64,000 nt of DNA from JAIOSF01 sp034717895 (GCA_034717895.1 JAYEMD010000149.1:1-64000), one strand, 5' to 3'; numbered from the stretch's first letter, positions 1-10,696 are shown. Numbers and translations: made by a program. Notes: a model not told the origin generated them from the sequence alone.

Positions 1-980
1 AATATATTGCATCAGATGCATCGCTGGTTCCAGGTTCATCAGTAACCGTAACACAAGCAGTTGAAGGTTTAGGTTTCGGTGCAGTACAAAGTGTTAAAGA
101 GGCATTAGTTACAGTTGGTTCCGGTTATCAAAGAGATGTGTGGAGTAGTAGTGACATTGCTTCTCTAAACGAAATAGATGATATTTTGAAATTCACTATA
201 CAAAACCCAAGTGATACAAATAATCCATTTACTATATCTCTAGACTGTTCAGCACCTTCTACTATTACAACTGATATATCCGATACTACAGCAGCAACAT
301 TGACAAATGCACTTACAAATGCAAATAAAATAGATTCTTTAGTTGAAGCAATTAATTCACATAGTGAAATGGCTAAATATGTAAAAGCACATAATTATAA
401 TGGAAATCTTGTTGTAGAAACAATCAATACAGATCCTGGTGGAACATTTGTTTCATCATTATCATATGATGGTGGTGCAAGTGGAACTTTTACAAATAAT
501 AATAAAAGTACAATTTTATCTATAAATTCCGGTACGGATGCTGAGTTCTTAGAGATGACAAATACTCTTGATCAAACAGCATCAAGAGATTCTTTACAGC
601 TTAGACTGGATAATCTTGGTATCTCAGATAGTGCCTTTGGAGATTTTAGTATAGATGCAACCGGACTTATAACTATGACGCAAGACGGTGCTACCTTTGC
701 TGTTGGACAAGCTGCAGTTGCTATGTTTAATAATGAAAGAGGTTTAATTGCTGAGGGTAATAACCTTATGTCAAAAACAAATGACTCCGGTAATGCTATA
801 TTTAATATAAATAATGATAAGGCGGCAAAAGTTGCAGGTAAGACACTTGAACTCTCAACGGCAAATCTTAGCGAATCTTTGGTAAACCTTATGGTATTCC
901 AAAGAGCATTTGAGGCTAACTCTAAGTCAATTACAACCTCTGACCAGATATTAACTACTTTAATTCAACTTAAAAAATAA
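1..980 (+). CDS. flgE: Flagellar hook protein FlgE, C-terminal part
   Basis: This is the 3' part of the gene for the subunit of the flagellar hook, the universal joint outside the outer membrane. The frame is open from base 3 without any start, so the gene begins upstream; a GTG at 138 is only an internal codon. About 325 residues are visible. The C-terminus carries the FlgE signature: a GQAAVAMFNNERGL segment and the D0 helix ending in SLVNLMVFQRAFEANSKS and TSDQILTTLIQLKK, which matches FlgE of Helicobacter and Campylobacter better than FlgK. The region upstream of that is Ser/Thr/Asn rich, as expected of the variable surface domain of large hooks in this phylum. Product call is secure; full length is unknown. 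Confidence 0.87.
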   Translation, partial: YIASDASLVPGSSVTVTQAVEGLGFGAVQSVKEALVTVGSGYQRDVWSSSDIASLNEIDDILKFTIQNPSDTNNPFTISLDCSAPSTITTDISDTTAATLTNALTNANKIDSLVEAINSHSEMAKYVKAHNYNGNLVVETINTDPGGTFVSSLSYDGGASGTFTNNNKSTILSINSGTDAEFLEMTNTLDQTASRDSLQLRLDNLGISDSAFGDFSIDATGLITMTQDGATFAVGQAAVAMFNNERGLIAEGNNLMSKTNDSGNAIFNINNDKAAKVAGKTLELSTANLSESLVNLMVFQRAFEANSKSITTSDQILTTLIQLKK

Positions 981-1002
981 TATCTTATAAAAGTCATCTT
1001 AT

Positions 1003-1040
1003 AAAAAAGGGGATACTTTTAAAAGTATCCCCTTTTTATT
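1003..1040. terminator. Bidirectional intrinsic terminator
   Basis: GGGGATACTTTT is followed directly by AAAAGTATCCCC, with an A-run on the left and a T-run on the right. It sits between the convergent ends of flgE and the protease gene and should work for both. Confidence 0.85.
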
Positions 1041-4000
1041 TTACTCATCCTTTATACATCTAACAGCTCTACCGCTTGCTCTTGAATGATATATCCACTC
1101 AACATAATCAGAACTGTAATATAAGAACATTGAATTAAATCCGTCAGCACTTGAAGACCAAACACCTCCATAGTTATTTTGACCATATGTATTACCGTCT
1201 AAATATGACCTTTCACCGGATAGAGGTAGTTTTAGATTATTAAATCCATCTGCAGCACTTTCTATCGTTTCAGCAACCCATTCATTATGAGTTGGCAGTC
1301 TAAATCCATTAGGACATACTGCACTAGCATCAGTTAAAGACCATTTTGATTCCCTAATATCACCGTCATTATCAATTGTTATCCAATCATAGTCGTCATA
1401 TTCACTACTAATAACAAAATCACTATGAGTATTATCTAAAGATGTAATAACTGTATTTGAGTTAAGACTTGTAGTTAATTCGTGTCCATCACTGTCTCTA
1501 CCCCACTGATAATAATTACCAAAACATTGAGAATCAAACATTGTGATACATGCCCTAGATGCACCTAAGTTCCTATCCATCCATGTTCTTCCGGTTACAG
1601 GAGAAACAATTGTTTCATTATCTTCAACATCTTCAGGTATACAATCTGAAGCTGTACAGCTCTGAGTTGTATCCGGCTTATCAATACCGCTACAGAAACT
1701 ATCAGAAACTACGGAATCATCATCCGTATCTTTACATACAACTGTTCTTTCTTGTGTACCGTTATTTATACCGCATTCACCTTCACAGTCACCCCAGCTC
1801 TCTATAGACCAATAATAACTATCAGCAGCTTGTGCTTCAACTGTTATAATAACCTGATCACTGTCACTGTCACCGCTATTATCAGTAACAGTTAATATAA
1901 TTGTATGTGTTCCAACACTAAGTTCTGCCAAAGTAAAAGTTTTGGAAGTTGAGAACACCGTACTATCCTTACTCCAGCTGTAACTTACTAAATATCCGTC
2001 ACTATCAATACTGTTTGAACCATCTAAAGTTACTGCTGCACCAAATAGTACTGTACTGTTCTCTCCTGCATTGGCTACAGGAAGTTCATTTACAACTACA
2101 CACTCACTTGCAGTACAACTTGAAGATGTAGAAGGTTTTTCTATTTCACAATTACTATCACTTACAGTAGTACCGCTATTATCTATACAAGTAACTGTTC
2201 TAGTTTTTGTACCATTTCCTACACCACAATCACCTGTACATGAACTCCAACTGCCTGTTGCCCAGTTGTAAGTTGGCTCAGAGTATACATTTACAATAGC
2301 TATATCACTATCGGTTGAACCTTCATTATCCGTAACCGTTAATTGTATAATATGGCTACCTAAAGCAAGATCTGACAAGGTAACAGTGTCAACTGCCCCA
2401 ACTATATTTACCCCGGATTTCCATATATAACTAGAGATACTACCGTCACTATCATAACTATCACTTCCATCTAAAGTAACGCTATCACCAAAGTAAATAT
2501 CCCTATTTGGTCCGGCATTTGCAACCGGACGTTGATTACCAACCTCACATGTGCTAGCAGTACAACTTTGTGTTATATCTGGTTTGGCATCTGTACACAG
2601 ATTATCACTTACAGTATTACCTACCGAACTTTTACAAACTACTGTTCTTGACTGTATACCGTTATTTGTACCACAAACTCCTGTACAAATACTCCAGCTA
2701 CTTGTTGCCCAATCATAGGTAACATCTTCATTTGAAGTAATATTCACCAAAACCATATCAGTATCTGTTGCATTATCATCATCAGTAACAGTCAATAGAA
2801 TTTGATGTAGCCCTTCAGAGAAACCACTAGTTGTAAATGAACTTTGTGTAGATAATAATGTATCATTTTCTTTCCATACATAATTTTCTATAGTACCGTC
2901 ATTATCCGAACTGTTACTACCGTCTAGAACAACATTTGTTCCATATTTTGCAGTTTGATCTGAGCCTGCATCAGCAATAGGTGCATTATTTGTTTCTTGC
3001 TCATCAGGTTTGATACATCTTATAGGGAAGCCGGTAACTCTTTTTCCACTTCCGTACGCAAAATCAATCTCACTATATTTAAAATACATCGTATAATAAT
3101 TATCATTGATTAGATCAGAACTATTTGACCAAATAACACCATAACTTCCTTTATAAGAATAAACACCATCTGCCGTACCGCTTCGTAAACCTGATGCAGG
3201 TAATTTTAGATTAGTAAATGCTTCATCTCTATTAGCTATATTTTCAGCTTGTATCTCTTCTATTGTCGGAACTCTAAATCCAGAAGGACAAATACTAAGT
3301 CCACTTATTTTAGACCAATCTGAAACTCTTGATGAACCTGTTTCATCAGCAGTAGTCCAATCATAATCATAATTTGAACTTCCTATTATAAATTTGTCAT
3401 GATCTACTTCAATACTATTTACGACAACAGTAGTAAGATCACTATTTAACTCCTCATGACCGTCAGTTTCTCTACCCCATTGGTAATAGTCACCAAAACA
3501 ATCTTCTTGAGATGTTACATACTCACTATCTGAACTAAAATCATTTCTTGATTTTGTACATGCCTGCTTTGCACCTAGATTTCTATCCAACCAAGTTCTT
3601 CCTGTTTCTGACGATACAATTACATCATATTCAAAAGGACACTTTTCAGTACTACAGCTTTGTGATATATCAGGTTTTGTCCCCTCACAACTACTATCAT
3701 CGGCACTATTACCGGATTGATCTTTACAAACAACCGTTCTTGTTTGAGTTCCGCTTGTATCACATTCACCTTCACAATCTCCCCAATCTGAAATAACCCA
3801 ATCATAAACAGGCTCACCGATTACAGTTATCGTAACTTGATTACTTGAGCTTGCACCGTCATTGTCTGTAACAGTTAATGTTATTTTATGAACACCTATA
3901 TCTAATTTACTTGTAATTACAAACGGACCGTCATCAAGTGTTGTAACAGAGTTTTCAAAATCATCTAACCATTCATACTCTTTAATGTAACCGTCAGGAT

Positions 4001-7000
4001 CATAACTACCGCTTGAACTTATAACAACCATATCTCCCGTAACAACATTCTGATCATCTCCTGCAACAGCTACTGGAAGCTGATTGTCAGGTTCTTCTAT
4101 AATTGTAAAGTTTTCAGTTCTATTAACTCCGTCAAGTACAATTACCTGTTGCTTCATAGCAGTTGAGTATCCAGTTTTTTCAGCAGTCATTTTAAAGTTT
4201 GTAATTAAAGCATCTGTGGTATCTCTTTTTTGAACATTCCATAAATAATAATTACCGCTTGAATCTGTAATAGTAGTTTGTAAAGTTTTTGTATTATCGT
4301 AAATAGTAACAATAGCACCCTCCACATAATCACCATTTTCATCAAGAACCACACCGCTAATAGCACCTGCTTCACCGTTAAGTATCGAGCCAAAAGGAAG
4401 ATCAACAAAATAGCTTTTTGCTTCAGTAGTTGATTGTATCTGCTTTGCGTCTCTATAACCCTCTTTTTGACCGGTTAATTTAAAGAATCCGTAAGGAAGA
4501 TATACTTTTTCTTCCCCTGCACTGTCTGTAGTACCGCTAAATGCATGATCTTCATAGATTGTGCTGTATGTAACGTTAAAATCTGCATTTGGAACTATCT
4601 GCCCATTTGAAAAGTCTATTGTTCTTATTGTCAGGTCACTATATGTAAACTCTTTAACACTTGTAGTAGTTTTAGTTTCTTGTGTGAAAAGATGCTGCAG
4701 CGTAAGTACACTTGTTATTTGATGATACCTTTTTGAACTATCTAAAGTTATCTCTATACTGTCACTACTTGAGCTTCCTGTTGTAAAACTACTATAAGCA
4801 CCTTGAGTAGTTGAACTTTTTAACGTACTAGATATTGCTACAACTTTATAATCTTTGTCATATGAGAAATATCTTAGTGTTGCTTTTGGGGTAATATGAT
4901 CAGAGATTTGAGCAACATAGTTAACCGTCAGATCATTTTGCTCCTCATCTTCTGCTTCCCCATCTTCTTCGCTACCGTGAACTGTTTCATATGCCATTTT
5001 TACAGCTTCTTTAGCATTAAGTACAGGTATCTCATGAGAAAGTGTATCTAAACCTGCATTGTAATAATCCGGTTTTGTTTGTCTTTTTATAATAGTTTCA
5101 GTAGCACTGCTTATTAGGATATCTTTAACCTCTGCAGGTGTAAGGTCAGGATTTATAGAGATAATTAATGATGCCACTGCACTTACTACAGGTGTTGCAG
5201 CTGATGTACCGCCAAATGAACTATACATAGTATTATTTAGATTTAATGAATCAAACTCCGTTGGTGAAGCGATATCTACTGAAGTACCAAAGTCACTATA
5301 GTATCTTAATACTTTTTCATCATCCTCCATAACAAAAGCTGCAACGATAAGAAGATTGTCTAACTTATTTAATACACTGTTGCTATATTGCATTGCACCA
5401 TTTTCATATTTGGCATCAACTCCGTAATATCCTGAAGTTGAAGCTCCATTTCCTACACCGTTACCGGCTGCCCATAAAAATAATTTATCAGTTCTAGATG
5501 CTACAACCTGTCTAATAGGAGCCCAGGCATTTTGTTTATCAATAAACATTTGTGCTGCTGCAGAAGAGTATGGGTTGAAGTCTTGCGGTAAATACCCAAG
5601 ACCCCATGAGTTTGTTAAAAGTTTGGTTTCTTTGCCTGAAACCGTTGTATCAACAGTGTTTTCAATATCGCTTACATATCTTGGAACACAAGCAACAACG
5701 TCAGTTGTCCAGTTTATTCCGGATATACCTATTCCATTATCTGAGTTTGCGGCAATTGATCCGGCAACACCCATTCCGTGGCTGTGAGCAGAGCTTGAAA
5801 GGAATTTGGCAAAACGTCCCTGCATATCACTATGCTTGTTGTCATAACCGGAATCACAAATACCGATTAAGAAATCATCACTTCCCGTAGTATAATCCCA
5901 AGCTTCAGGGGTATTAATAGCTTCATGGTGCCAGTTTGCTCCCCCGTCATTAAATCCACCGTTATCATCAGGATGAACAACAAACGGTTTATATGCATCT
6001 TCACCTATATAAACCCTATTATAAACATTGCTTACACCCTGCTCATATTTTAGCTCTTCAATCTGCTCTAAAGCAGTTGAAGTAGATTCATCATACTCAA
6101 CAAGCAAACCACTTGTTTTATCATAACCTAATTTTACAAGTGCTGATTTTTCTTCTGCTATATCCGTAAGCTCTTGTTCTGTCAAAGTGTTTGATGCTAT
6201 CCAGCTTTGATTTGTAACAATACCTACATGTTCCGATAAATTGGTATCAGCTGTAACTCCGTCAACTTTATCCATATTTATAAAGTATATCTCTTCAACC
6301 GTAAAAGAAAAATCTTTAGATGATGTAGTGTTTGTTTCCTCAACCGTTAGATGAATAGTATAATCACCTGCTGCAGAAGGTGTAAATGAAATTGACCTTT
6401 TATCACTAGATACAGATAAGGTCAAACTTGAACTTGCAGGCTCACTTGCTACTGTCCAGTTTATCTCACTATTTAAAGGGAAACTCTCTATATCAAGACT
6501 TAATGTTGTTGTTTCACCCTTAACCGGATATTTATCAAAGCTGTCAACAACATTATCTAAAAATTTTGAATCAAGTTTTGATTCACTTCCAATAAGCTCA
6601 TCCCGTATAAACTTTAACATGCCGGGTTTTGTTTTGTCAGTTCTATTGATCAGCAGATTCTTTGCAGTTTGTCGATATGTATTATCACTTAAAAGAAGAG
6701 TTAATTCGTCTAAGTTACCGTCTTGTTTTATCTTTTGAGTTAAATAATCTATGATCGATACACTATTTTGAATATTTTCCGCAGATATATCTTGAAGGAT
6801 AAGATATTGAACCAACTTTATCGTATCGGATAACTTTACTTCCGTCGTATCAATATTTGTTAAATTATTTAATTTCAAATAAAAATCAACTGCTATGGAA
6901 GCAACTATATGATGATGATTATTTGATTTCATCGGATCTTGATCAAGATCCGATGCCGTTATAACAGCACCTGCATTTTCAAGAATTGAAGCTATATCCA

Positions 7001-7370
7001 CATTTTCATACATAGAGGATAATGTTGTCAAAGGTGAGATAACTTTTGAAGATGAAATTACAGCTTCTAGCTGTCCCGTATATGATATACCGTTGTGTTC
7101 ACCTTTATCATACATAACAATCTTAGAACCTTCAGGGATAGATACCTCAAAACTAAAGTTACCGTTCTCATCGGATAAGGAAGAGAGCGGTTCATCACTA
7201 TCTTTTACACCGTCACTATCTTTATCCCAAAAGAACGTTGCATTTTTAATATATGGGTCTACTACCGTATATCCGCCGGAAGTCGTATCAGAAGAGGTAC
7301 TTGTACCGCCTCCGCCACCGCAACCGTTAAAAATAAAAATAAAAGCTGTAATCAAAATTAATAATCTCAT
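1041..7370 (-). CDS. Giant modular subtilisin-family lipoprotein protease
   Basis: A 2109-residue surface lipoprotein with a type II signal (lipobox FNGC, Cys17) followed by a Gly run. An Ig/cadherin-like stretch (about 285-365) and a propeptide-like stretch (about 370-460) precede an S8 peptidase domain with all catalytic motifs: Asp in GICDSGYD (about 503), His in HSHGMGVAG (about 530), oxyanion Asn in AAGNG, Ser in GGTSAATP (about 720). Then come a carboxypeptidase-regulatory-like domain (about 1010-1090), four PKD domains (near 1100, 1470, 1620, 1770), four six-cysteine thrombospondin-1-like units (near 1190, 1550, 1700, 1850) and two FISUMP-like domains (about 1253-1450 and 1920-2107). 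A GGA ribosome site precedes the ATG. It lies 28 bp after the DUF2202-like gene, so probably one operon. Role in degrading or adhering to extracellular protein is inferred. Confidence 0.85.
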   Translation of the reverse strand: MRLLILITAFIFIFNGCGGGGGTSTSSDTTSGGYTVVDPYIKNATFFWDKDSDGVKDSDEPLSSLSDENGNFSFEVSIPEGSKIVMYDKGEHNGISYTGQLEAVISSSKVISPLTTLSSMYENVDIASILENAGAVITASDLDQDPMKSNNHHHIVASIAVDFYLKLNNLTNIDTTEVKLSDTIKLVQYLILQDISAENIQNSVSIIDYLTQKIKQDGNLDELTLLLSDNTYRQTAKNLLINRTDKTKPGMLKFIRDELIGSESKLDSKFLDNVVDSFDKYPVKGETTTLSLDIESFPLNSEINWTVASEPASSSLTLSVSSDKRSISFTPSAAGDYTIHLTVEETNTTSSKDFSFTVEEIYFINMDKVDGVTADTNLSEHVGIVTNQSWIASNTLTEQELTDIAEEKSALVKLGYDKTSGLLVEYDESTSTALEQIEELKYEQGVSNVYNRVYIGEDAYKPFVVHPDDNGGFNDGGANWHHEAINTPEAWDYTTGSDDFLIGICDSGYDNKHSDMQGRFAKFLSSSAHSHGMGVAGSIAANSDNGIGISGINWTTDVVACVPRYVSDIENTVDTTVSGKETKLLTNSWGLGYLPQDFNPYSSAAAQMFIDKQNAWAPIRQVVASRTDKLFLWAAGNGVGNGASTSGYYGVDAKYENGAMQYSNSVLNKLDNLLIVAAFVMEDDEKVLRYYSDFGTSVDIASPTEFDSLNLNNTMYSSFGGTSAATPVVSAVASLIISINPDLTPAEVKDILISSATETIIKRQTKPDYYNAGLDTLSHEIPVLNAKEAVKMAYETVHGSEEDGEAEDEEQNDLTVNYVAQISDHITPKATLRYFSYDKDYKVVAISSTLKSSTTQGAYSSFTTGSSSSDSIEITLDSSKRYHQITSVLTLQHLFTQETKTTTSVKEFTYSDLTIRTIDFSNGQIVPNADFNVTYSTIYEDHAFSGTTDSAGEEKVYLPYGFFKLTGQKEGYRDAKQIQSTTEAKSYFVDLPFGSILNGEAGAISGVVLDENGDYVEGAIVTIYDNTKTLQTTITDSSGNYYLWNVQKRDTTDALITNFKMTAEKTGYSTAMKQQVIVLDGVNRTENFTIIEEPDNQLPVAVAGDDQNVVTGDMVVISSSGSYDPDGYIKEYEWLDDFENSVTTLDDGPFVITSKLDIGVHKITLTVTDNDGASSSNQVTITVIGEPVYDWVISDWGDCEGECDTSGTQTRTVVCKDQSGNSADDSSCEGTKPDISQSCSTEKCPFEYDVIVSSETGRTWLDRNLGAKQACTKSRNDFSSDSEYVTSQEDCFGDYYQWGRETDGHEELNSDLTTVVVNSIEVDHDKFIIGSSNYDYDWTTADETGSSRVSDWSKISGLSICPSGFRVPTIEEIQAENIANRDEAFTNLKLPASGLRSGTADGVYSYKGSYGVIWSNSSDLINDNYYTMYFKYSEIDFAYGSGKRVTGFPIRCIKPDEQETNNAPIADAGSDQTAKYGTNVVLDGSNSSDNDGTIENYVWKENDTLLSTQSSFTTSGFSEGLHQILLTVTDDDNATDTDMVLVNITSNEDVTYDWATSSWSICTGVCGTNNGIQSRTVVCKSSVGNTVSDNLCTDAKPDITQSCTASTCEVGNQRPVANAGPNRDIYFGDSVTLDGSDSYDSDGSISSYIWKSGVNIVGAVDTVTLSDLALGSHIIQLTVTDNEGSTDSDIAIVNVYSEPTYNWATGSWSSCTGDCGVGNGTKTRTVTCIDNSGTTVSDSNCEIEKPSTSSSCTASECVVVNELPVANAGENSTVLFGAAVTLDGSNSIDSDGYLVSYSWSKDSTVFSTSKTFTLAELSVGTHTIILTVTDNSGDSDSDQVIITVEAQAADSYYWSIESWGDCEGECGINNGTQERTVVCKDTDDDSVVSDSFCSGIDKPDTTQSCTASDCIPEDVEDNETIVSPVTGRTWMDRNLGASRACITMFDSQCFGNYYQWGRDSDGHELTTSLNSNTVITSLDNTHSDFVISSEYDDYDWITIDNDGDIRESKWSLTDASAVCPNGFRLPTHNEWVAETIESAADGFNNLKLPLSGERSYLDGNTYGQNNYGGVWSSSADGFNSMFLYYSSDYVEWIYHSRASGRAVRCIKDE

Positions 7371-7398
7371 AATATATATCCTTTCAAAATTTGTAATC

Positions 7399-10300
7399 CT
7401 ATGGATTTACCGTCGGTGTACCTTTAATAAAACTTGTTGAATCCACATAAGGGAGGAACTCATCACAATATGTCTGTTCCAATAATTGACAACTATAGGG
7501 CTCTGTAAAAGTAGTATTAAGAATATTATCAATTACCATTAGATGATTTTTTGCACTATTCATAAGTGCCGTATAGATATTCACAATATCTTGATTGTCA
7601 TAAACAGTATTGTCTATATGGTCTTTAAGATCAAGTATATTTCTCTCCTCTATCAAACCAAATACATTTAAAACATTTTTATCCTGTATTGTTGCATTTG
7701 CATCTGCTACAGGCTTAGCATTTATAAGGGCACTGAATGCATCTAAAGAATCCTGATCAGTAGTACTGATAGCTGTAGTTACATTATATATGGACAATGC
7801 TTCTGAAGTTGCATCAATATGTGAACCTTTTCCAACCAGCATCACATCATCAATAGGTAAATAATCAGCTGGAGTATTTAAATTTAGATACATCGTGCTA
7901 AATAGCAACTGTGAAGCGTTCATAAGCTGGTCTATATAATTTAAACTATTCTTTTGACTAACATTAGATAAACTTAACTCTCCACCCACAGGTTTCTCAG
8001 ATATACTAACTTCACTCACCCCGTCATTTTGAACATAATAATAAATATCTATTCGCTCATCAACCGAACCTGTTTCAATACCGCTAATCTTACTTGTAAT
8101 AGTGGAACCACAGGTAGTTGTATCATTTAACAACTGCATGCTGTAATCACCCTGTGCATCATTAATACTGTTTATTACTAATCGTAAATGATTTATAGAA
8201 GCTTTTTGGAGTCTATCAAATAATTCAGTAATCTCTGAAGAAGATATACCGTTTTCAATGTAAGAGTTTAAATCACAGACTGATCTTTCCTGGGCAAGAG
8301 CTAAAGATTTTAGAACCGTGATATATTCAGTTTCGGACGTGATAGGAACAATTGAGGCTACCCTTTCATCTGCAAAATCATCAAGATTGCCATTTGTACC
8401 TATATTAACCCCGAAAATATCCAAAATACTATCAATTGTATTGTAATGTGTAGCTTCCGCACTGTTCATAGATGTTAAAAGCTGTTTTATATAAAGGTTA
8501 TCGGCAGTATAAGATGATGCTGCATCACTAAATATAGCTGCAAAATTCGGAAGTATATCGTTAGACCACAGATACTCCTGCTGTGCAATATATGCAAGAT
8601 CACTTTCATCTGCGTCAGATATAACATATGGAGCTTTACTTACATCAAGCTCCGATATTGTTATACTTGTTACATTATTATCACCGTATGTTGAATAGAA
8701 ATCAATATACGGTTTAGAATCATCTACCATAACCTCAACAGGTGAATCACCCAATGTACCTACAAATGCTGTATAATCTGAAGAGCTAAGAAGTCTAGGA
8801 GTATACGTAGTATTATAACCTTCAGGATCAAACAATATCTCTGCTAATAATTTTAAATGATTTTTAGAAGCTGTAAGAAGTTTTGTATATAAATTAGTTA
8901 TATCTCCATTGGATGATACATCATCAGCCAAATGTTCCGTTAAATCTTTAATAGTTCTTTCTTGAACAAACATTAAAGATTTTAATATATCTTTATCTCC
9001 AGATGTTGAGGGTGTCTCTACAAAAACCAATTCTTCAAAATTATCAAGCCCCTCATTCTCGTAAGTGTCAAAATTTGACTCCAGCCCATAGTATTTTATA
9101 AGATCTTCCACCGCGTTTGAGTGTGTAAGCTCTGCATCTGAAATAGTTTTCATGATACTACCCGAAAGTTTGAAAACATCACTATAGTTTTTTAATACAA
9201 ACATCGTAGTAAAATTTAACTTTTCCAAATAACCCACATACAGTAAACTTTCTATCTCCACGTTATCACTTAATGTAAAATTATTTAGATTTACTTTTGT
9301 TACATATGTTTTTGTAATATTATTATCATCCAGATAATTATCAACCTTAATATTAGCCTCAGTGGTTGACCCGGCCAACGTCCCTATTATTTCACCGTAT
9401 GTAGTATTGTCTAATATTACCGGTGTATATGTTTCACCTATGTTATAGATCAATTGCACTAAAATCTTTAAATGATTATTAGAAGCAGTAGAAAGTTTTT
9501 GAAAAAGTTCTGTGATATCATCATTGGAAATACTATTTATACTTGCATTTAGATCATAAATACTTCTCTCTTCAAGCTTGGCAAGTGCTCTTAATATCTC
9601 TGATTCTGTAGATGAAGATGTAATTGTTGAATTGATCTCAGAATAGATATTAGATAAACTATTGCTAGTATAGTTTGAGTATTCATTATCCAAATTAAAT
9701 TCACTTACCATAACATTAGAACTATTATTAAAATGTGTCAACTCTGCACTATACATTGCACTTAAAGTATCAGACCAGTCAGAAACAGCTGAGTCGGAAC
9801 TGAAACGTGAAAACAATTCATTTGTAAACTTCTCCTGCTTTGTGATATAAAAAAGAATCTCCTGCAGTGATTTATCAGATAAATATAAAGGTTTAGAAGT
9901 TAATTTACTTGTCTGTACCTTTGTGATATTTTGATCTTCTATTGTATTTGCAGTTTTGAAGTTATCTGCTGTTACATCACCCAGTATATCAAGATCAGTA
10001 ACCAAAATTTGTGTATAAGATGTATCATCCAATACTTTAGGTACATAATAATCATCTCTATCATAAATTTCACTTATCAAATTTCCAAAATTATATTTAG
10101 AAGAGCTTATTAAGGTATCATATAAATCGACGATATCAGGTTGATACTCTTCTAAATATTTTACATTATTCTCTTCCATAAATGAAACAGCATTTAGTAG
10201 ATCTGTAATACTCTCACCACTTTTTATAGCTGACAATATATATAATTTAGTAGTAGTTAGATCATCACTGTCATAGCCACTATAATTGAGTGAATAGTTT

Positions 10301-10623
10301 TTTATTAATTCTTCATTTTTGTTTTCATAAAAGCTTTCTGCAAGTTGAAAATCGTACAACAATTCAGGAAGAGTCTTTCCCGCTAAATTCAATGTAGTAT
10401 TGGAATCCAGAGAATTCAATTTATCTATAGCTTCACCATATACCTCAGAAACTACCTCAAGCTGTTTTGCAATATATAATCTGTTTTGAATTGTTTCATT
10501 TAGGTCGCTATTCGAAGATGAAGATTTATCATCCAAAAGTTTCCCCACAACCCCGCCACCGCTACTACATCCGGCGAGCAACAAAACGATTATTAATACA
10601 TATGTACTTTTGAAAAAATCCAT
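7399..10623 (-). CDS. Lipoprotein with about five tandem DUF2202 (ferritin-like) units
   Basis: A 1074-residue lipoprotein (lipobox LLAGC near residue 19). After the signal, about five diverged units of roughly 200 residues follow. The best ones carry an early acidic helix (for example IESLLYVGYLEKLN), then AELTH or AEATH, then a QERTIKDL-type helix, then ASKNHLK, then YTPRLL. This order of Glu, Glu-x-x-His, Glu and His is what DUF2202 ferritin-like four-helix proteins show. The first unit and the last unit are degenerate; in the last AELTH has become GKGSH. Single-domain DUF2202 proteins are common, while a five-unit lipoprotein is unusual. Whether any unit still binds metal is unknown. The gene begins the operon with the protease and has an AAGGA site before its ATG. 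Confidence 0.72.
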   Translation of the reverse strand: MDFFKSTYVLIIVLLLAGCSSGGGVVGKLLDDKSSSSNSDLNETIQNRLYIAKQLEVVSEVYGEAIDKLNSLDSNTTLNLAGKTLPELLYDFQLAESFYENKNEELIKNYSLNYSGYDSDDLTTTKLYILSAIKSGESITDLLNAVSFMEENNVKYLEEYQPDIVDLYDTLISSSKYNFGNLISEIYDRDDYYVPKVLDDTSYTQILVTDLDILGDVTADNFKTANTIEDQNITKVQTSKLTSKPLYLSDKSLQEILFYITKQEKFTNELFSRFSSDSAVSDWSDTLSAMYSAELTHFNNSSNVMVSEFNLDNEYSNYTSNSLSNIYSEINSTITSSSTESEILRALAKLEERSIYDLNASINSISNDDITELFQKLSTASNNHLKILVQLIYNIGETYTPVILDNTTYGEIIGTLAGSTTEANIKVDNYLDDNNITKTYVTKVNLNNFTLSDNVEIESLLYVGYLEKLNFTTMFVLKNYSDVFKLSGSIMKTISDAELTHSNAVEDLIKYYGLESNFDTYENEGLDNFEELVFVETPSTSGDKDILKSLMFVQERTIKDLTEHLADDVSSNGDITNLYTKLLTASKNHLKLLAEILFDPEGYNTTYTPRLLSSSDYTAFVGTLGDSPVEVMVDDSKPYIDFYSTYGDNNVTSITISELDVSKAPYVISDADESDLAYIAQQEYLWSNDILPNFAAIFSDAASSYTADNLYIKQLLTSMNSAEATHYNTIDSILDIFGVNIGTNGNLDDFADERVASIVPITSETEYITVLKSLALAQERSVCDLNSYIENGISSSEITELFDRLQKASINHLRLVINSINDAQGDYSMQLLNDTTTCGSTITSKISGIETGSVDERIDIYYYVQNDGVSEVSISEKPVGGELSLSNVSQKNSLNYIDQLMNASQLLFSTMYLNLNTPADYLPIDDVMLVGKGSHIDATSEALSIYNVTTAISTTDQDSLDAFSALINAKPVADANATIQDKNVLNVFGLIEERNILDLKDHIDNTVYDNQDIVNIYTALMNSAKNHLMVIDNILNTTFTEPYSCQLLEQTYCDEFLPYVDSTSFIKGTPTVNP

Positions 10624-10696
10624 AAAAATTCCTTAATTCATGTTTAACAAACTATTAGATATTATAACAAACTTAAACTTATATAGAGGATTATTA

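Noticed and set aside
1559..3796. Plus-strand frames of 60-82 codons inside the protease gene
   Set aside because: They are rich in Tyr/Leu/His, have no ribosome sites and mirror the repetitive coding strand.
1600..3800. Repeated DNA resembling a CRISPR array
   Set aside because: The repeats are diverged, coding (PKD/TSP1 units) and lack regular spacer lengths.
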